This document shows positions 1 through 6,288 of a DNA stretch of 7,685 nt, piece by piece. The notes under the pieces are model-generated. The model saw only the letters and a list, made by a program, of their open reading frames with translations, was not told the origin of the DNA and did no database searches. Both the position numbers and the translations under genes were made by a program. The DNA is from Alphaproteobacteria bacterium (GTDB taxonomy: Bacteria; Pseudomonadota; Alphaproteobacteria; Rhodobacterales; Rhodobacteraceae): positions 1-7,685 of the forward strand of contig JAJRRX010000386.1 of assembly GCA_024279075.1 (NCBI GenBank), given 5' to 3'. Numbering within the stretch: the stretch's first letter is position 1; each line of letters starts with the position of its first letter.

Positions 1-720
1 ATGGCCACCGTTGCGCCTGATTTCCCTGACACAAGCTTTGTGATCATCGACATGGTTGTGGATGCGCCAAACGTGCGCTCCGTGGTATTTGCCGAGCAAG
101 AAGGCTCTTACCTTGTTGGTTTGCTGGCCGCTATGGCCTCCAAAACCGGCACCGTTAGCTTTGTGGGAGGCATGGACATTCCGTTGATCCAGAACTTCCA
201 GTGTGGCTATGCTCAGGGCGCAAAATCTGTGAGTGATGATATCACCGTGATTGGCGCGATGACCGGCACCGATGGGTCCGCTTGGAACAACCCTGTGAAG
301 GGTGGCGAGATCACCATGTCGCAAATCGAAAACGGCTCTGACGTTGTGTTTGCGGCTGCTGGCGGCACGGGCCGTGGTGTGCTGCAAGCCGCTGCGGATG
401 CGGATATCATGGGTATCGGCGTTGACGCCAACCAAAACTACATGCACCCCGGCAACATGCTGACATCGATGATGAAGCGCGTGGACAACGCTGTTTATGA
501 TGCTTTCAATGACGTGAACAATGGCGAATTCACCGCCGGTATTCAGGTTATGGGCCTTGCCGAAGAGGGCGTTGGCTGGGCATTGGACGAAAACAATGAA
601 GCCCTGATCACCGACGAGATGGAAGCCGCCGTTGAAGCCGCAAAAGCTGCCATCATCGCGGGTGATATTGTTGTGCACGACTACCGGACAGACAATTCCT
701 GCCCAGTCGAGATCAACTAA
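1..720 (+). CDS. BMP/PnrA-family ABC transporter nucleoside-binding protein, 5' truncated by window
   Basis: Periplasmic substrate-binding component of a nucleoside ABC importer (BMP family, Pfam Bmp / PnrA-like). The visible 239 residues are the C-terminal part: the characteristic FAEQEGSYL block lies at residues 30-38, followed by TGTVSFVGGMD (49-59), the glycine-rich GGTGRG (121-126), and GIGVDANQ (138-145), whose Asp corresponds to the family's ribose-contacting acid. Family members are about 330 residues and begin with a signal peptide or lipobox. Neither is visible, so the ATG at base 1 is an internal codon and about 90 residues, including the export signal, lie upstream. The stop is 2 nt before the ATPase gene, which places it first among the visible genes of the importer operon. 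The adjacent purine nucleoside phosphorylase supports a purine nucleoside ligand; the exact ligand (adenosine, guanosine, inosine or others) is inference. A lone pair of cysteines (69 and 234) is present. The family call is secure. Confidence 0.93.
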   Translation: MATVAPDFPDTSFVIIDMVVDAPNVRSVVFAEQEGSYLVGLLAAMASKTGTVSFVGGMDIPLIQNFQCGYAQGAKSVSDDITVIGAMTGTDGSAWNNPVKGGEITMSQIENGSDVVFAAAGGTGRGVLQAAADADIMGIGVDANQNYMHPGNMLTSMMKRVDNAVYDAFNDVNNGEFTAGIQVMGLAEEGVGWALDENNEALITDEMEAAVEAAKAAIIAGDIVVHDYRTDNSCPVEIN

Positions 721-722
721 GA

Positions 723-2294
723 ATGTCTTCAGAGGAAAATAATGCGGGGCGGCTCGATGCAGTCGCCCCTGCTATTGAATTAATTGGTATTTCCAAGGCT
801 TTCGGGCCAGTGCAAGCCAATAAAGACATTTCCATGACCGTTGCCAAAGGCGCGATTCACGGGATTGTCGGCGAAAACGGCGCGGGGAAATCCACCCTGA
901 TGTCTATTCTGTACGGGTTTTATAAGGCCGATTCCGGAAGCGTAAAAATCAACGGGGTGCCGACCACGATTAATGACAGCCATGACGCGATTGCGGCTGG
1001 CATTGGCATGGTGCATCAGCATTTTATGCTGGTGGATAATTTTACCGTGTTGGAAAACGTGATTCTTGGTGCCGAAGAAGGTGCCACCCTTGGCCCGAGC
1101 CTCAGGAAAGCGCGCAAAGAGCTAAAGCGGCTGGCCGATGAATATGAGCTGGATGTGGACCCGGATGCCCTGATCGAGGATATTTCCGTGGGCTTCCAAC
1201 AGCGGGTGGAGATTTTAAAAGCGCTCTACCGCCAAGCTGAAATTTTGATTTTGGACGAGCCAACAGGTGTGCTAACGCCCGACGAGGCCGACCACCTGTT
1301 TCGCATTCTGCGCAACCTAAAAGACCAAGGCAAAACCATCGTGATTATCACGCACAAATTGCGGGAAATCATGGATGTAACGGATTCTGTGTCGGTGATG
1401 CGGCGCGGTGAAATGACGAAAACCATTGCGACAAATACCACTTCGCCGGAGGACTTGGCTGAGGCCATGGTCGGGCGGCGGGTGCTGCTTGAGGTTAATA
1501 AGAAGCCCGTTGAGGTGGGCGAGACCGTGATGCAAGTTAAAGGCCTGAGCGTGACCGATGTGCACGGCGTGATGCGGCTGAAAGACGTATCTTTCGAGCT
1601 GAAACGCGGCGAGATTTTGGGCATTGCCGGCGTGGCGGGCAATGGGCAATCAGAGCTGCTCGAGGTGATCGCAGGCATCGGGGCCGCGACCTCGGGCGAG
1701 GTGCTGATGCACGGTGAGGCGATTGATGTTTCCAAACATGCCAACGCCGAGCTGCGGCGGCACCGTGGCATTAGCCACGTGCCAGAGGACCGCCATCAGC
1801 GCGGGCTAGTTATGCCGTTTATGACATGGGAAAACACCGCCTTTGGCTACCATAACGAGCCAGAATATAGCGGCAAGTTTGGCCTCGCCAACCAGAAATA
1901 CATGAAAAAAGACGCCCGCGAAAAGATGGAGCGGTTTGATATCCGCCCCCCTATCCCGCAGCTTGTTGCCAGCCATTTCTCCGGCGGCAACCAGCAAAAA
2001 ATCGTGCTGGCTCGCGAGATTGAGCGTAACCCCGATGTGCTGCTGATCGGCCAACCCACGCGCGGCGTGGATATTGGCGCGATTGAGTTCATTCACCAGC
2101 AAATCGTAAACCTGCGCGATGCGGGCAAAGCCATTTTGCTGGTCTCGGTCGAGCTGGACGAAATTCAGGCGCTGTCTGATCGGATTTTGGTGATGTTTGA
2201 CGGGGTAATCCAAGGCGAGCGCCTGCCCGAAAATACCAATGAAGGCGAGCTTGGCTTGCTGATGGCGGGCGTTGATCCGGAGGCGAAACAATGA
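723..2294 (+). CDS. Nucleoside ABC transporter ATP-binding protein (double NBD)
   Basis: Cytoplasmic ATPase subunit of the importer, 523 residues with two fused nucleotide-binding domains, as in RbsA/MglA and YufO/NupA-type proteins. Domain 1 (about 17-255) has Walker A GENGAGKST (50-58), a Q-loop near HQHF (98-101), a variant signature ISVGFQQR (154-161), Walker B ILILDEPT (174-181) and switch His211. Domain 2 (about 268-515) has a degenerate Walker A GVAGNGQS (303-310, Gln for Lys), a canonical signature FSGGNQQ (419-425), and a degenerate Walker B ending IGQPTRG (442-448, DE replaced by GQ); VELDE replaces the switch His. This asymmetry is usual in the family. The start ATG lies 2 nt after the binding-protein stop. 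It has only a weak GAG upstream, so translation probably depends on coupling. No other in-frame start precedes the first conserved residues. The stop overlaps the next start by 4 nt (ATGA). The closest alternative assignment would be another BMP-type substrate such as riboflavin, which the context disfavours. Confidence 0.95.
   Translation: MSSEENNAGRLDAVAPAIELIGISKAFGPVQANKDISMTVAKGAIHGIVGENGAGKSTLMSILYGFYKADSGSVKINGVPTTINDSHDAIAAGIGMVHQHFMLVDNFTVLENVILGAEEGATLGPSLRKARKELKRLADEYELDVDPDALIEDISVGFQQRVEILKALYRQAEILILDEPTGVLTPDEADHLFRILRNLKDQGKTIVIITHKLREIMDVTDSVSVMRRGEMTKTIATNTTSPEDLAEAMVGRRVLLEVNKKPVEVGETVMQVKGLSVTDVHGVMRLKDVSFELKRGEILGIAGVAGNGQSELLEVIAGIGAATSGEVLMHGEAIDVSKHANAELRRHRGISHVPEDRHQRGLVMPFMTWENTAFGYHNEPEYSGKFGLANQKYMKKDAREKMERFDIRPPIPQLVASHFSGGNQQKIVLAREIERNPDVLLIGQPTRGVDIGAIEFIHQQIVNLRDAGKAILLVSVELDEIQALSDRILVMFDGVIQGERLPENTNEGELGLLMAGVDPEAKQ
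2279..2283 (+). promoter_or_regulatory. Shine-Dalgarno of first permease gene
   Basis: GGAGG lies 7 nt before the ATG at 2291, inside the last codons of the ATPase gene. It is a near-perfect anti-16S match at ideal spacing and fixes the permease start. The ATGA stop-start overlap indicates translational coupling. Confidence 0.75.
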
Positions 2295-3382
2295 ACAAGA
2301 ACCTGCCTAAATGGGTCGATCTCGGGCTGATCCCGCTGCTCACGCTGGCGCTGGCTTTTGCCGTTTCCGGCCTCGTGGTACTTTCGATCGGGCAAGACCC
2401 GATCGAAGTGGTTAAGGTGATGATTCAAGGGGCATTTAACCCCTTTGGCATTGGCCATACGCTTTATTTCACTACCAACTTTATCTTCACCGGCCTCGCG
2501 GTTGCGGTGGCCTTTCACGCGCGGCTGTTTAACATTGGCGGCGAGGGGCAGGCGGGGCTTGCAGGTGTTGGCGTGGCCATTGTTATGCTCTCTTATGATT
2601 GGCCACACTGGAGCATTGCGCTGGTCGTTGGTGTGATGGCCGCTATGGCCTTTGGCGCGGCTTGGGCGGCGATTCCGGCCTATTTGCAAGCCAAGCGCGG
2701 CAGCCATATTGTGATTACGACCATTATGTTTAACCTGATCGCCACGGCGCTTATCGGCTATCTTTTGGTTGGCCCAATGCAGGCCGAGGGCTCGTTGCCC
2801 GAAAGCCCGGGCTTTCCCGCAGCAGCGGCATTGCCCTCTATGCACGTGATTCTTGGCTGGTTTGGCATTGAATTTGATAAATTCGCGCCCGCAAATATCA
2901 GCTTTTTCCTTGCGCTCATCGCAGCCCTGCTGGTGTGGATTCTGATCTGGAAAACAAGGCTTGGTTATGAAATGCGCGCCTTTGGCCACTCCGAAAAGGC
3001 GGCAGTATATGCCGGCATTTCTCCAATGAAAATCACCATGATCGCCATGCTGATATCGGGTGCGCTTTCGGGCATGATGGCGGTTAACACGGTGCAAGGC
3101 GAGGCCGAGCGGCTCGTGCTTGGCGCGGTGGAGGGCGCTGGCTTTATCGGCATTGCTGTGGCTCTGATGGGGCGTTCGCACCCTGTGGGCGTGCTGCTCG
3201 CGGCCTTCCTGTTTGGCATTCTGACCCAAGGCGGGGCCGAGCTTCAATTTTCCCTTGGTATTCCGGCGCAGATGATCACGGTGATCCAGGCGCTCATCAT
3301 CATGTTTACGGGTAGCTTAGAAAACCTCGTGCGTATTCCGATGGAAAAAATATTTATTCGAGCCGGAAAGGGAGCGTCATAA
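2291..3382 (+). CDS. Nucleoside ABC transporter permease (BPD_transp_2), first subunit
   Basis: Inner-membrane permease, 363 residues, of the branched-chain amino acid/sugar type permease fold (BPD_transp_2), the longer of the two permeases of BMP importers (YufP/NupB type). Visible hydrophobic segments lie at about residues 11-33, 61-76, 89-101, 107-130, 141-161, 203-220, 246-265, 283-293, 298-312 and 328-341. Landmarks are the FNIGGEGQ motif (80-87) at the end of an early membrane segment and the cytoplasmic segment TRLGYEMRAFG (222-232), which together identify the family. A hydrophilic stretch at 163-200 is probably a periplasmic loop. It should form a heterodimer with the next gene product and couple to the ATPase. 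The start is supported by GGAGG at 7-nt spacing; its end overlaps the second permease start by one base (TAATG). Substrate is inferred from the operon only. Confidence 0.93.
   Translation: MNKNLPKWVDLGLIPLLTLALAFAVSGLVVLSIGQDPIEVVKVMIQGAFNPFGIGHTLYFTTNFIFTGLAVAVAFHARLFNIGGEGQAGLAGVGVAIVMLSYDWPHWSIALVVGVMAAMAFGAAWAAIPAYLQAKRGSHIVITTIMFNLIATALIGYLLVGPMQAEGSLPESPGFPAAAALPSMHVILGWFGIEFDKFAPANISFFLALIAALLVWILIWKTRLGYEMRAFGHSEKAAVYAGISPMKITMIAMLISGALSGMMAVNTVQGEAERLVLGAVEGAGFIGIAVALMGRSHPVGVLLAAFLFGILTQGGAELQFSLGIPAQMITVIQALIIMFTGSLENLVRIPMEKIFIRAGKGAS
3365..3374 (+). promoter_or_regulatory. Shine-Dalgarno of second permease gene
   Basis: The purine-rich stretch GGAAAGGGAG ends 7 nt before the ATG at 3382. 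A second ATG follows immediately at 3385, so either codon could initiate (Met-Met or Met N-terminus); the upstream ATG has the better spacing and forms the TAATG overlap with the previous stop. Confidence 0.65.
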
Positions 3383-4398
3383 TGATGGATTTCCTCACCA
3401 ACGACCTGTTGCAACTCAGCGACTCCGCTGTGCGCTTTGCCACGCCTTTGCTGCTCGCCTGCCTCGCCGGGCTATATTCCGAGCGCGCCGGCATCTTTGA
3501 TATCGGGCTAGAGGGCAAAATGCTGGTGGCCGCTTTTGCCGCTGGTGCGTTTTCGGCTATCGCTGGTATGCCTGCCTCTGAAGGTGGTTGGGAAATGGGG
3601 GCTTGGTCTGTTTGGGTCGGCCTTGGGGCTGCCATTATTGCCTCCATCATGTTCTCGATGATCCATGCCTTTGCCTCTATTACGCTACGCGGCAACCAGC
3701 TGATCTCCGGCGTCGCCATCAACTTTTTTGCGGCAGGCATTACCGTGCTTATCGGGCAATATTGGTTTAAGATGGGCGGGCAAACCCCGCAACTACGCGA
3801 GGGCCAGCGGTTTGAGCCGATCACCCTGCCTTTTGCCGAAAGCCTGAAAGACGTACCCGTGTTGGGCGATATTTATTACCAGCTGATTTCCGGTCATAAC
3901 ATCATCGTTTATATGGGTTTTGCCATCGTTGCGCTCACATGGTGGGTGCTCTATCGCACCCGCTTTGGCCTGCGGATGCGGGCTGTGGGGGAAAACCCCG
4001 GTGCCGTTGATACCGCCGGCATTTCGGTGGTTAAGCTGCGCTACTCGGCGCTGATCATCACCGGCATTCTCTGTGGCCTTGCGGGCGCTTACCTGAGCCT
4101 TGGCACAGCGGCGGCTGGCTTTGGCAAGGATATGACAGCAGGGCGAGGCTTTATCGCGCTGGCGGCGCTGATTTTTGCCAAGTGGAAGCCGATCACGGCC
4201 ATGTGGGCGACGCTGCTTTTTGGCATGCTGGAGGCCATTGGCAACAAATACCAAACGCTGGATCTTGGTTTTATTGTGCTGCCCGGCCAGTTTATGCAGG
4301 CGCTACCTTATATCCTGACCGTTGTTATTCTGGCAGGCTTTGTGGGCAAAGCCATTCCGCCCAAAGCGGGTGGGGAACCCTATGTCAAAGAGCGATAG
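3382..4398 (+). CDS. Nucleoside ABC transporter permease (BPD_transp_2), second subunit
   Basis: Second inner-membrane permease, 338 residues, the YufQ/NupC-type partner. Family landmarks are ERAGIFDIGLEGKML (34-48), RTRFGLRMRAVGENP (192-206) followed by TAGI (211-214), and GRGFIALAALIF (254-265). Hydrophobic segments are visible at about 20-31, 45-62, 74-95, 107-126, 173-191, 220-243, 256-267, 270-284 and 306-322. The IGLEG motif matches the IGGEG motif of the first permease, as expected for homologous halves of a heterodimeric channel. It starts on the last base of the preceding stop codon and its own last 17 bases overlap the phosphorylase gene. It is full length with no sign of disruption. 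It is not a duplicate of the first permease: they share only fold-level motifs. Confidence 0.93.
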   Translation: MMDFLTNDLLQLSDSAVRFATPLLLACLAGLYSERAGIFDIGLEGKMLVAAFAAGAFSAIAGMPASEGGWEMGAWSVWVGLGAAIIASIMFSMIHAFASITLRGNQLISGVAINFFAAGITVLIGQYWFKMGGQTPQLREGQRFEPITLPFAESLKDVPVLGDIYYQLISGHNIIVYMGFAIVALTWWVLYRTRFGLRMRAVGENPGAVDTAGISVVKLRYSALIITGILCGLAGAYLSLGTAAAGFGKDMTAGRGFIALAALIFAKWKPITAMWATLLFGMLEAIGNKYQTLDLGFIVLPGQFMQALPYILTVVILAGFVGKAIPPKAGGEPYVKER

Positions 4399-5179
4399 CG
4401 CGCTGGCGTTGGTGCAGGCCCGCGCGGGCACGGCACCGGTATCGCTGGGCCTTATCTTTGGCTCGGGCCTAGGGCATATCGCCGATTTGGTTGAAGGCGC
4501 GGCGTTTGACTATGCCGAACTTGAGGGTTTTCCTGTCAGCGCGGTTTCGGGCCACTCAGCTAAACTGGTTATCGGCCAGCTTTGGGGGCAGCGCGTAGCG
4601 GTTTTTGGCGGGCGGGCGCATTATTACGAGCGCGGGCAGGCCGATGCCATGCGTGTGCCGCTAGAACTGCTAAAAGCGTTGGGAGCAGACCGTGTGATTC
4701 TGACCAATGCGGCTGGCTCCTTTCGGCATGATATTCCACCCGGAGATTTGATGCTGATTTCCGATCACATCAACTTCTCGGGCCTTAACCCGCTGATCGG
4801 CGAGGCGACCGATGCGCGCTTTGTGAATATGACCACCGCTTATGATACAGAGATGCGCGCGGCGCTGGAATCGGCGGCGAAAGCGGAAGATATTACGTTG
4901 AAATCCGGCATTTATAGCTGGTATTCCGGCCCGAGCTTTGAAACCCCAGCGGAGATTAATGCGCTCAAAATACTCGGCACAGATGCGGTTGGCATGTCAA
5001 CGGTACCAGAGGTTATTCTGGCGCGTTTTTTGGGGCTAAAAGCAGCGGCGATTTCAGTGATCACCAATATGGCGGCGGGGTTAGGCAGCGAAGATATATC
5101 CCACGCCCATACCAAAAACATGGCCCCGATTGGCGCGGCAAAGCTGGAAAAAATATTGCGGCGCTATATTGAGGCTTAA
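4382..5179 (+). CDS. punA: Purine nucleoside phosphorylase, trimeric (XapA/PunA) type
   Basis: Cytoplasmic enzyme (EC 2.4.2.1 class), 265 residues, cleaving purine (deoxy)ribonucleosides with phosphate to base and (deoxy)ribose-1-phosphate. Aligning by eye with human PNP, the phosphate site is GSGLG (27-31, Ser28), His58 in SGHS, and Arg78/His80 in GRAHYYE (77-83). The TNAAG motif is at 108-112, the purine-binding Glu187 lies in GPSFET (183-188), Met205-Ser206 in VGMST, and Thr228-Asn229 near the base site. All catalytic positions appear present. The AAGS form (Ser113) resembles XapA-like enzymes more than the mammalian AAGG. I chose ATG 4382 rather than an upstream in-frame ATG at 4322: the extra 20 residues lie inside the permease and resemble no family N-terminus, while GGGGA at 4372-4376 sits 5 nt before 4382. 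The 17-nt overlap couples salvage to import. Base preference (inosine/guanosine versus xanthosine) cannot be settled by eye. Confidence 0.93.
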   Translation: MSKSDSALALVQARAGTAPVSLGLIFGSGLGHIADLVEGAAFDYAELEGFPVSAVSGHSAKLVIGQLWGQRVAVFGGRAHYYERGQADAMRVPLELLKALGADRVILTNAAGSFRHDIPPGDLMLISDHINFSGLNPLIGEATDARFVNMTTAYDTEMRAALESAAKAEDITLKSGIYSWYSGPSFETPAEINALKILGTDAVGMSTVPEVILARFLGLKAAAISVITNMAAGLGSEDISHAHTKNMAPIGAAKLEKILRRYIEA

Positions 5180-5278
5180 CCTAAACGGCAAATGCGCAGG
5201 CCCTACATAATTACCCGACCAGCCAAAATGCCGCAGCGCAACATGCTTTCCAGACTCAAAAAACAGGCGTAAAGCGGC

Positions 5279-5293
5279 CTCCTTACACAGGAG
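5279..5293 (+). promoter_or_regulatory. Strong Shine-Dalgarno within a small inverted repeat
   Basis: AGGAG (5289-5293) lies 6 nt before the ATG at 5300 and is a strong ribosome binding site that fixes the start of the first TSUP gene. It is preceded by its exact complement CTCCT (5279-5283) with a 5-nt loop TTACA..C between, giving a perfect 5-bp stem that would hide the Shine-Dalgarno. The stem is short, so a regulatory role is only a possibility; the ribosome binding site itself is secure. Confidence 0.5.
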
Positions 5294-5299
5294 CTCAAT

Positions 5300-6205
5300 A
5301 TGCAGGTTTATCTCCCCATTGCCGAGGTTTCGGTAAACATTTTTGTGTTGCTTGGCCTTGGCGGCATGGTGGGCGTGCTTTCGGGTATGTTTGGTGTGGG
5401 TGGCGGGTTTATTTTAACACCGTTGTTGTTTTTTGTCGGCATTCCGCCAACGGTGGCCGTGGCTACTGGGGCGAATCAGATTGTGGCGTCTTCTTTTTCT
5501 GGCGTATTAGCGCATTTTAAGCGTCGCACGGTTGATCTAAAAATGGGCATGTTTCTACTGATCGGCGGGCTAGCTGGCGCGGCGCTCGGGGTGCAGGTGT
5601 TTGCTTGGCTCACAGCACTTGGCCAGATCGAGCTGATTGTGACCCTAACATATGTGCTGTTTTTGGGCCTTATCGGCGGTCTGATGTTTATCGAAAGCTT
5701 AAATGCATTGCGCAAATCTAAGCACAAAGCGGCCAAGCGAGGCAAACATCATAGCTGGATCCAACATATGCCGCTCAAAACCAAGTTTCGGGTTTCACGG
5801 CTTTATATTAGTGTGATCCCCCCGATTGCGGTGGGCTTTCTGGTGGGCTTTCTTTCGGCCATTATGGGGGTTGGTGGCGGCTTCATTATGGTGCCTGCTA
5901 TGATTTATCTGCTCGGTATGCCAACCAAAGTTGTGGTTGGCACTTCGCTTTTCCAGATCATTTTTGTGGCCGCCTATGCCACCATTATGCACGCCTATGA
6001 AAGCCAAACGGTAGATGCTGTGCTGGCGCTCACCTTGATCGTGAGCGGCGTGGTTGGGGCGCAGTTTGGCTCGGTCATTGGCCTAAAGCTCAAGGCAGAG
6101 CACCTGCGGGTGTTGCTCTCTATGATGGTGCTGGCAATTTGTATAAAACTTGGAGTATCACTTGTTATCGAGCCCTCTGAGGTCTACTCGGTTCTTGTGC
6201 ACTAA
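5300..6205 (+). CDS. TauE/SafE (TSUP) family membrane transporter, copy A
   Basis: Polytopic inner-membrane protein, 301 residues, of the TSUP family (Pfam TauE, formerly DUF81). It shows the internal two-fold repeat of the family: FGVGGGFILTP at 31-41 and MGVGGGFIMVP at 189-199, each followed by a conserved polar helix (ANQIVASSFSGV, 58-69; GTSLFQIIF, 214-222). Hydrophobic segments are visible at about 12-30, 37-49, 57-70, 82-101, 110-130, 167-190, 195-206, 214-230, 238-258 and 269-290. The central loop 136-165 is rich in Lys, Arg and His and is therefore probably cytoplasmic. Characterised TSUP members export sulfite or organosulfonates or import thiosulfate; the substrate here is unknown. 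It is about 70% identical by eye to the next gene. A 120-nt gap with no clear terminator separates it from the phosphorylase, so it may have its own promoter, though I could not find a convincing one. Full length and intact. Confidence 0.9.
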   Translation: MQVYLPIAEVSVNIFVLLGLGGMVGVLSGMFGVGGGFILTPLLFFVGIPPTVAVATGANQIVASSFSGVLAHFKRRTVDLKMGMFLLIGGLAGAALGVQVFAWLTALGQIELIVTLTYVLFLGLIGGLMFIESLNALRKSKHKAAKRGKHHSWIQHMPLKTKFRVSRLYISVIPPIAVGFLVGFLSAIMGVGGGFIMVPAMIYLLGMPTKVVVGTSLFQIIFVAAYATIMHAYESQTVDAVLALTLIVSGVVGAQFGSVIGLKLKAEHLRVLLSMMVLAICIKLGVSLVIEPSEVYSVLVH

Positions 6206-6228
6206 CTGTTCCGATTTGTCGCAGCATT

Positions 6229-6256
6229 TTGGACTGATATATTCAAATATTATATT
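6229..6256 (+). promoter_or_regulatory. Candidate promoter for second TSUP gene and downstream gene
   Basis: The 83-nt gap between the TSUP genes contains an AT-rich block unlike its surroundings. TTGGAC (6229-6234, 3 of 6 matches to the -35 consensus) and TATATT (6251-6256, 5 of 6 matches to -10) are separated by 16 nt. A start point near 6263 would give a leader of about 26 nt. The spacer contains the inverted repeat ATATT-CA-AATAT (6239-6250), which might be an operator or simply AT-rich melting sequence. Prediction from consensus matching only. Confidence 0.3.
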
Positions 6257-6278
6257 GTAAACGTGAAGCCTCACTAAC

Positions 6279-6284
6279 AGGTGG
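6279..6284 (+). promoter_or_regulatory. Shine-Dalgarno of second TSUP gene
   Basis: AGGTGG ends 4 nt before the ATG at 6289 (its AGG core is 7 nt away). It supports the same start as copy A, whose first residues it matches almost exactly. Unlike copy A there is no complementary stem upstream. Confidence 0.6.
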
Positions 6285-6288
6285 TATC

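Noticed and set aside
1..3. ATG at the first base as the true start of the binding-protein gene
   Set aside because: The protein begins in the middle of the BMP fold with no signal peptide and is about 90 residues shorter than the family; the codon is an internal Met at the window edge.
742..783. Short out-of-frame ORF (ATG 742) preceded by AGAGGAAAA at the start of the ATPase gene
   Set aside because: It has a tolerable ribosome binding site but only 13 codons, lies inside the ATPase reading frame, and nothing supports its use.
1226..1771. 181-residue minus-strand frame opposite the ATPase
   Set aside because: Low-complexity Ser/Thr/Pro/Arg-rich composition, fully within conserved ABC coding sequence on the other strand; no domain seen.
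2165..3247. 360-residue open frame on the minus strand opposite the first permease
   Set aside because: It is antisense to a well-supported permease, has a His/Arg/Asn/Lys-rich composition with no recognisable domain, and lacks its own context; it is a codon-bias shadow.
3354..3824. 156-residue minus-strand frame opposite the second permease
   Set aside because: Ala/Pro/Ser-rich, antisense to conserved permease motifs, no family pattern.
4357..4369. CCGC-CCAAA-GCGG small inverted repeat near the end of the second permease gene
   Set aside because: A 4-bp stem within coding sequence and with no T run; consistent with chance in GC-rich codons.
4322..4381. Upstream in-frame ATG giving a 285-residue phosphorylase
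   Set aside because: The extra 20 residues overlap permease coding sequence and have no family counterpart; ATG 4382 has a better-placed ribosome binding site.
5180..5299. Rho-independent terminator after the phosphorylase gene
   Set aside because: No GC-rich stem followed by a T run was found; the only A/T run (AAAAAA near 5260) is on the wrong side and has no stem. Read-through into the TSUP genes therefore remains possible.
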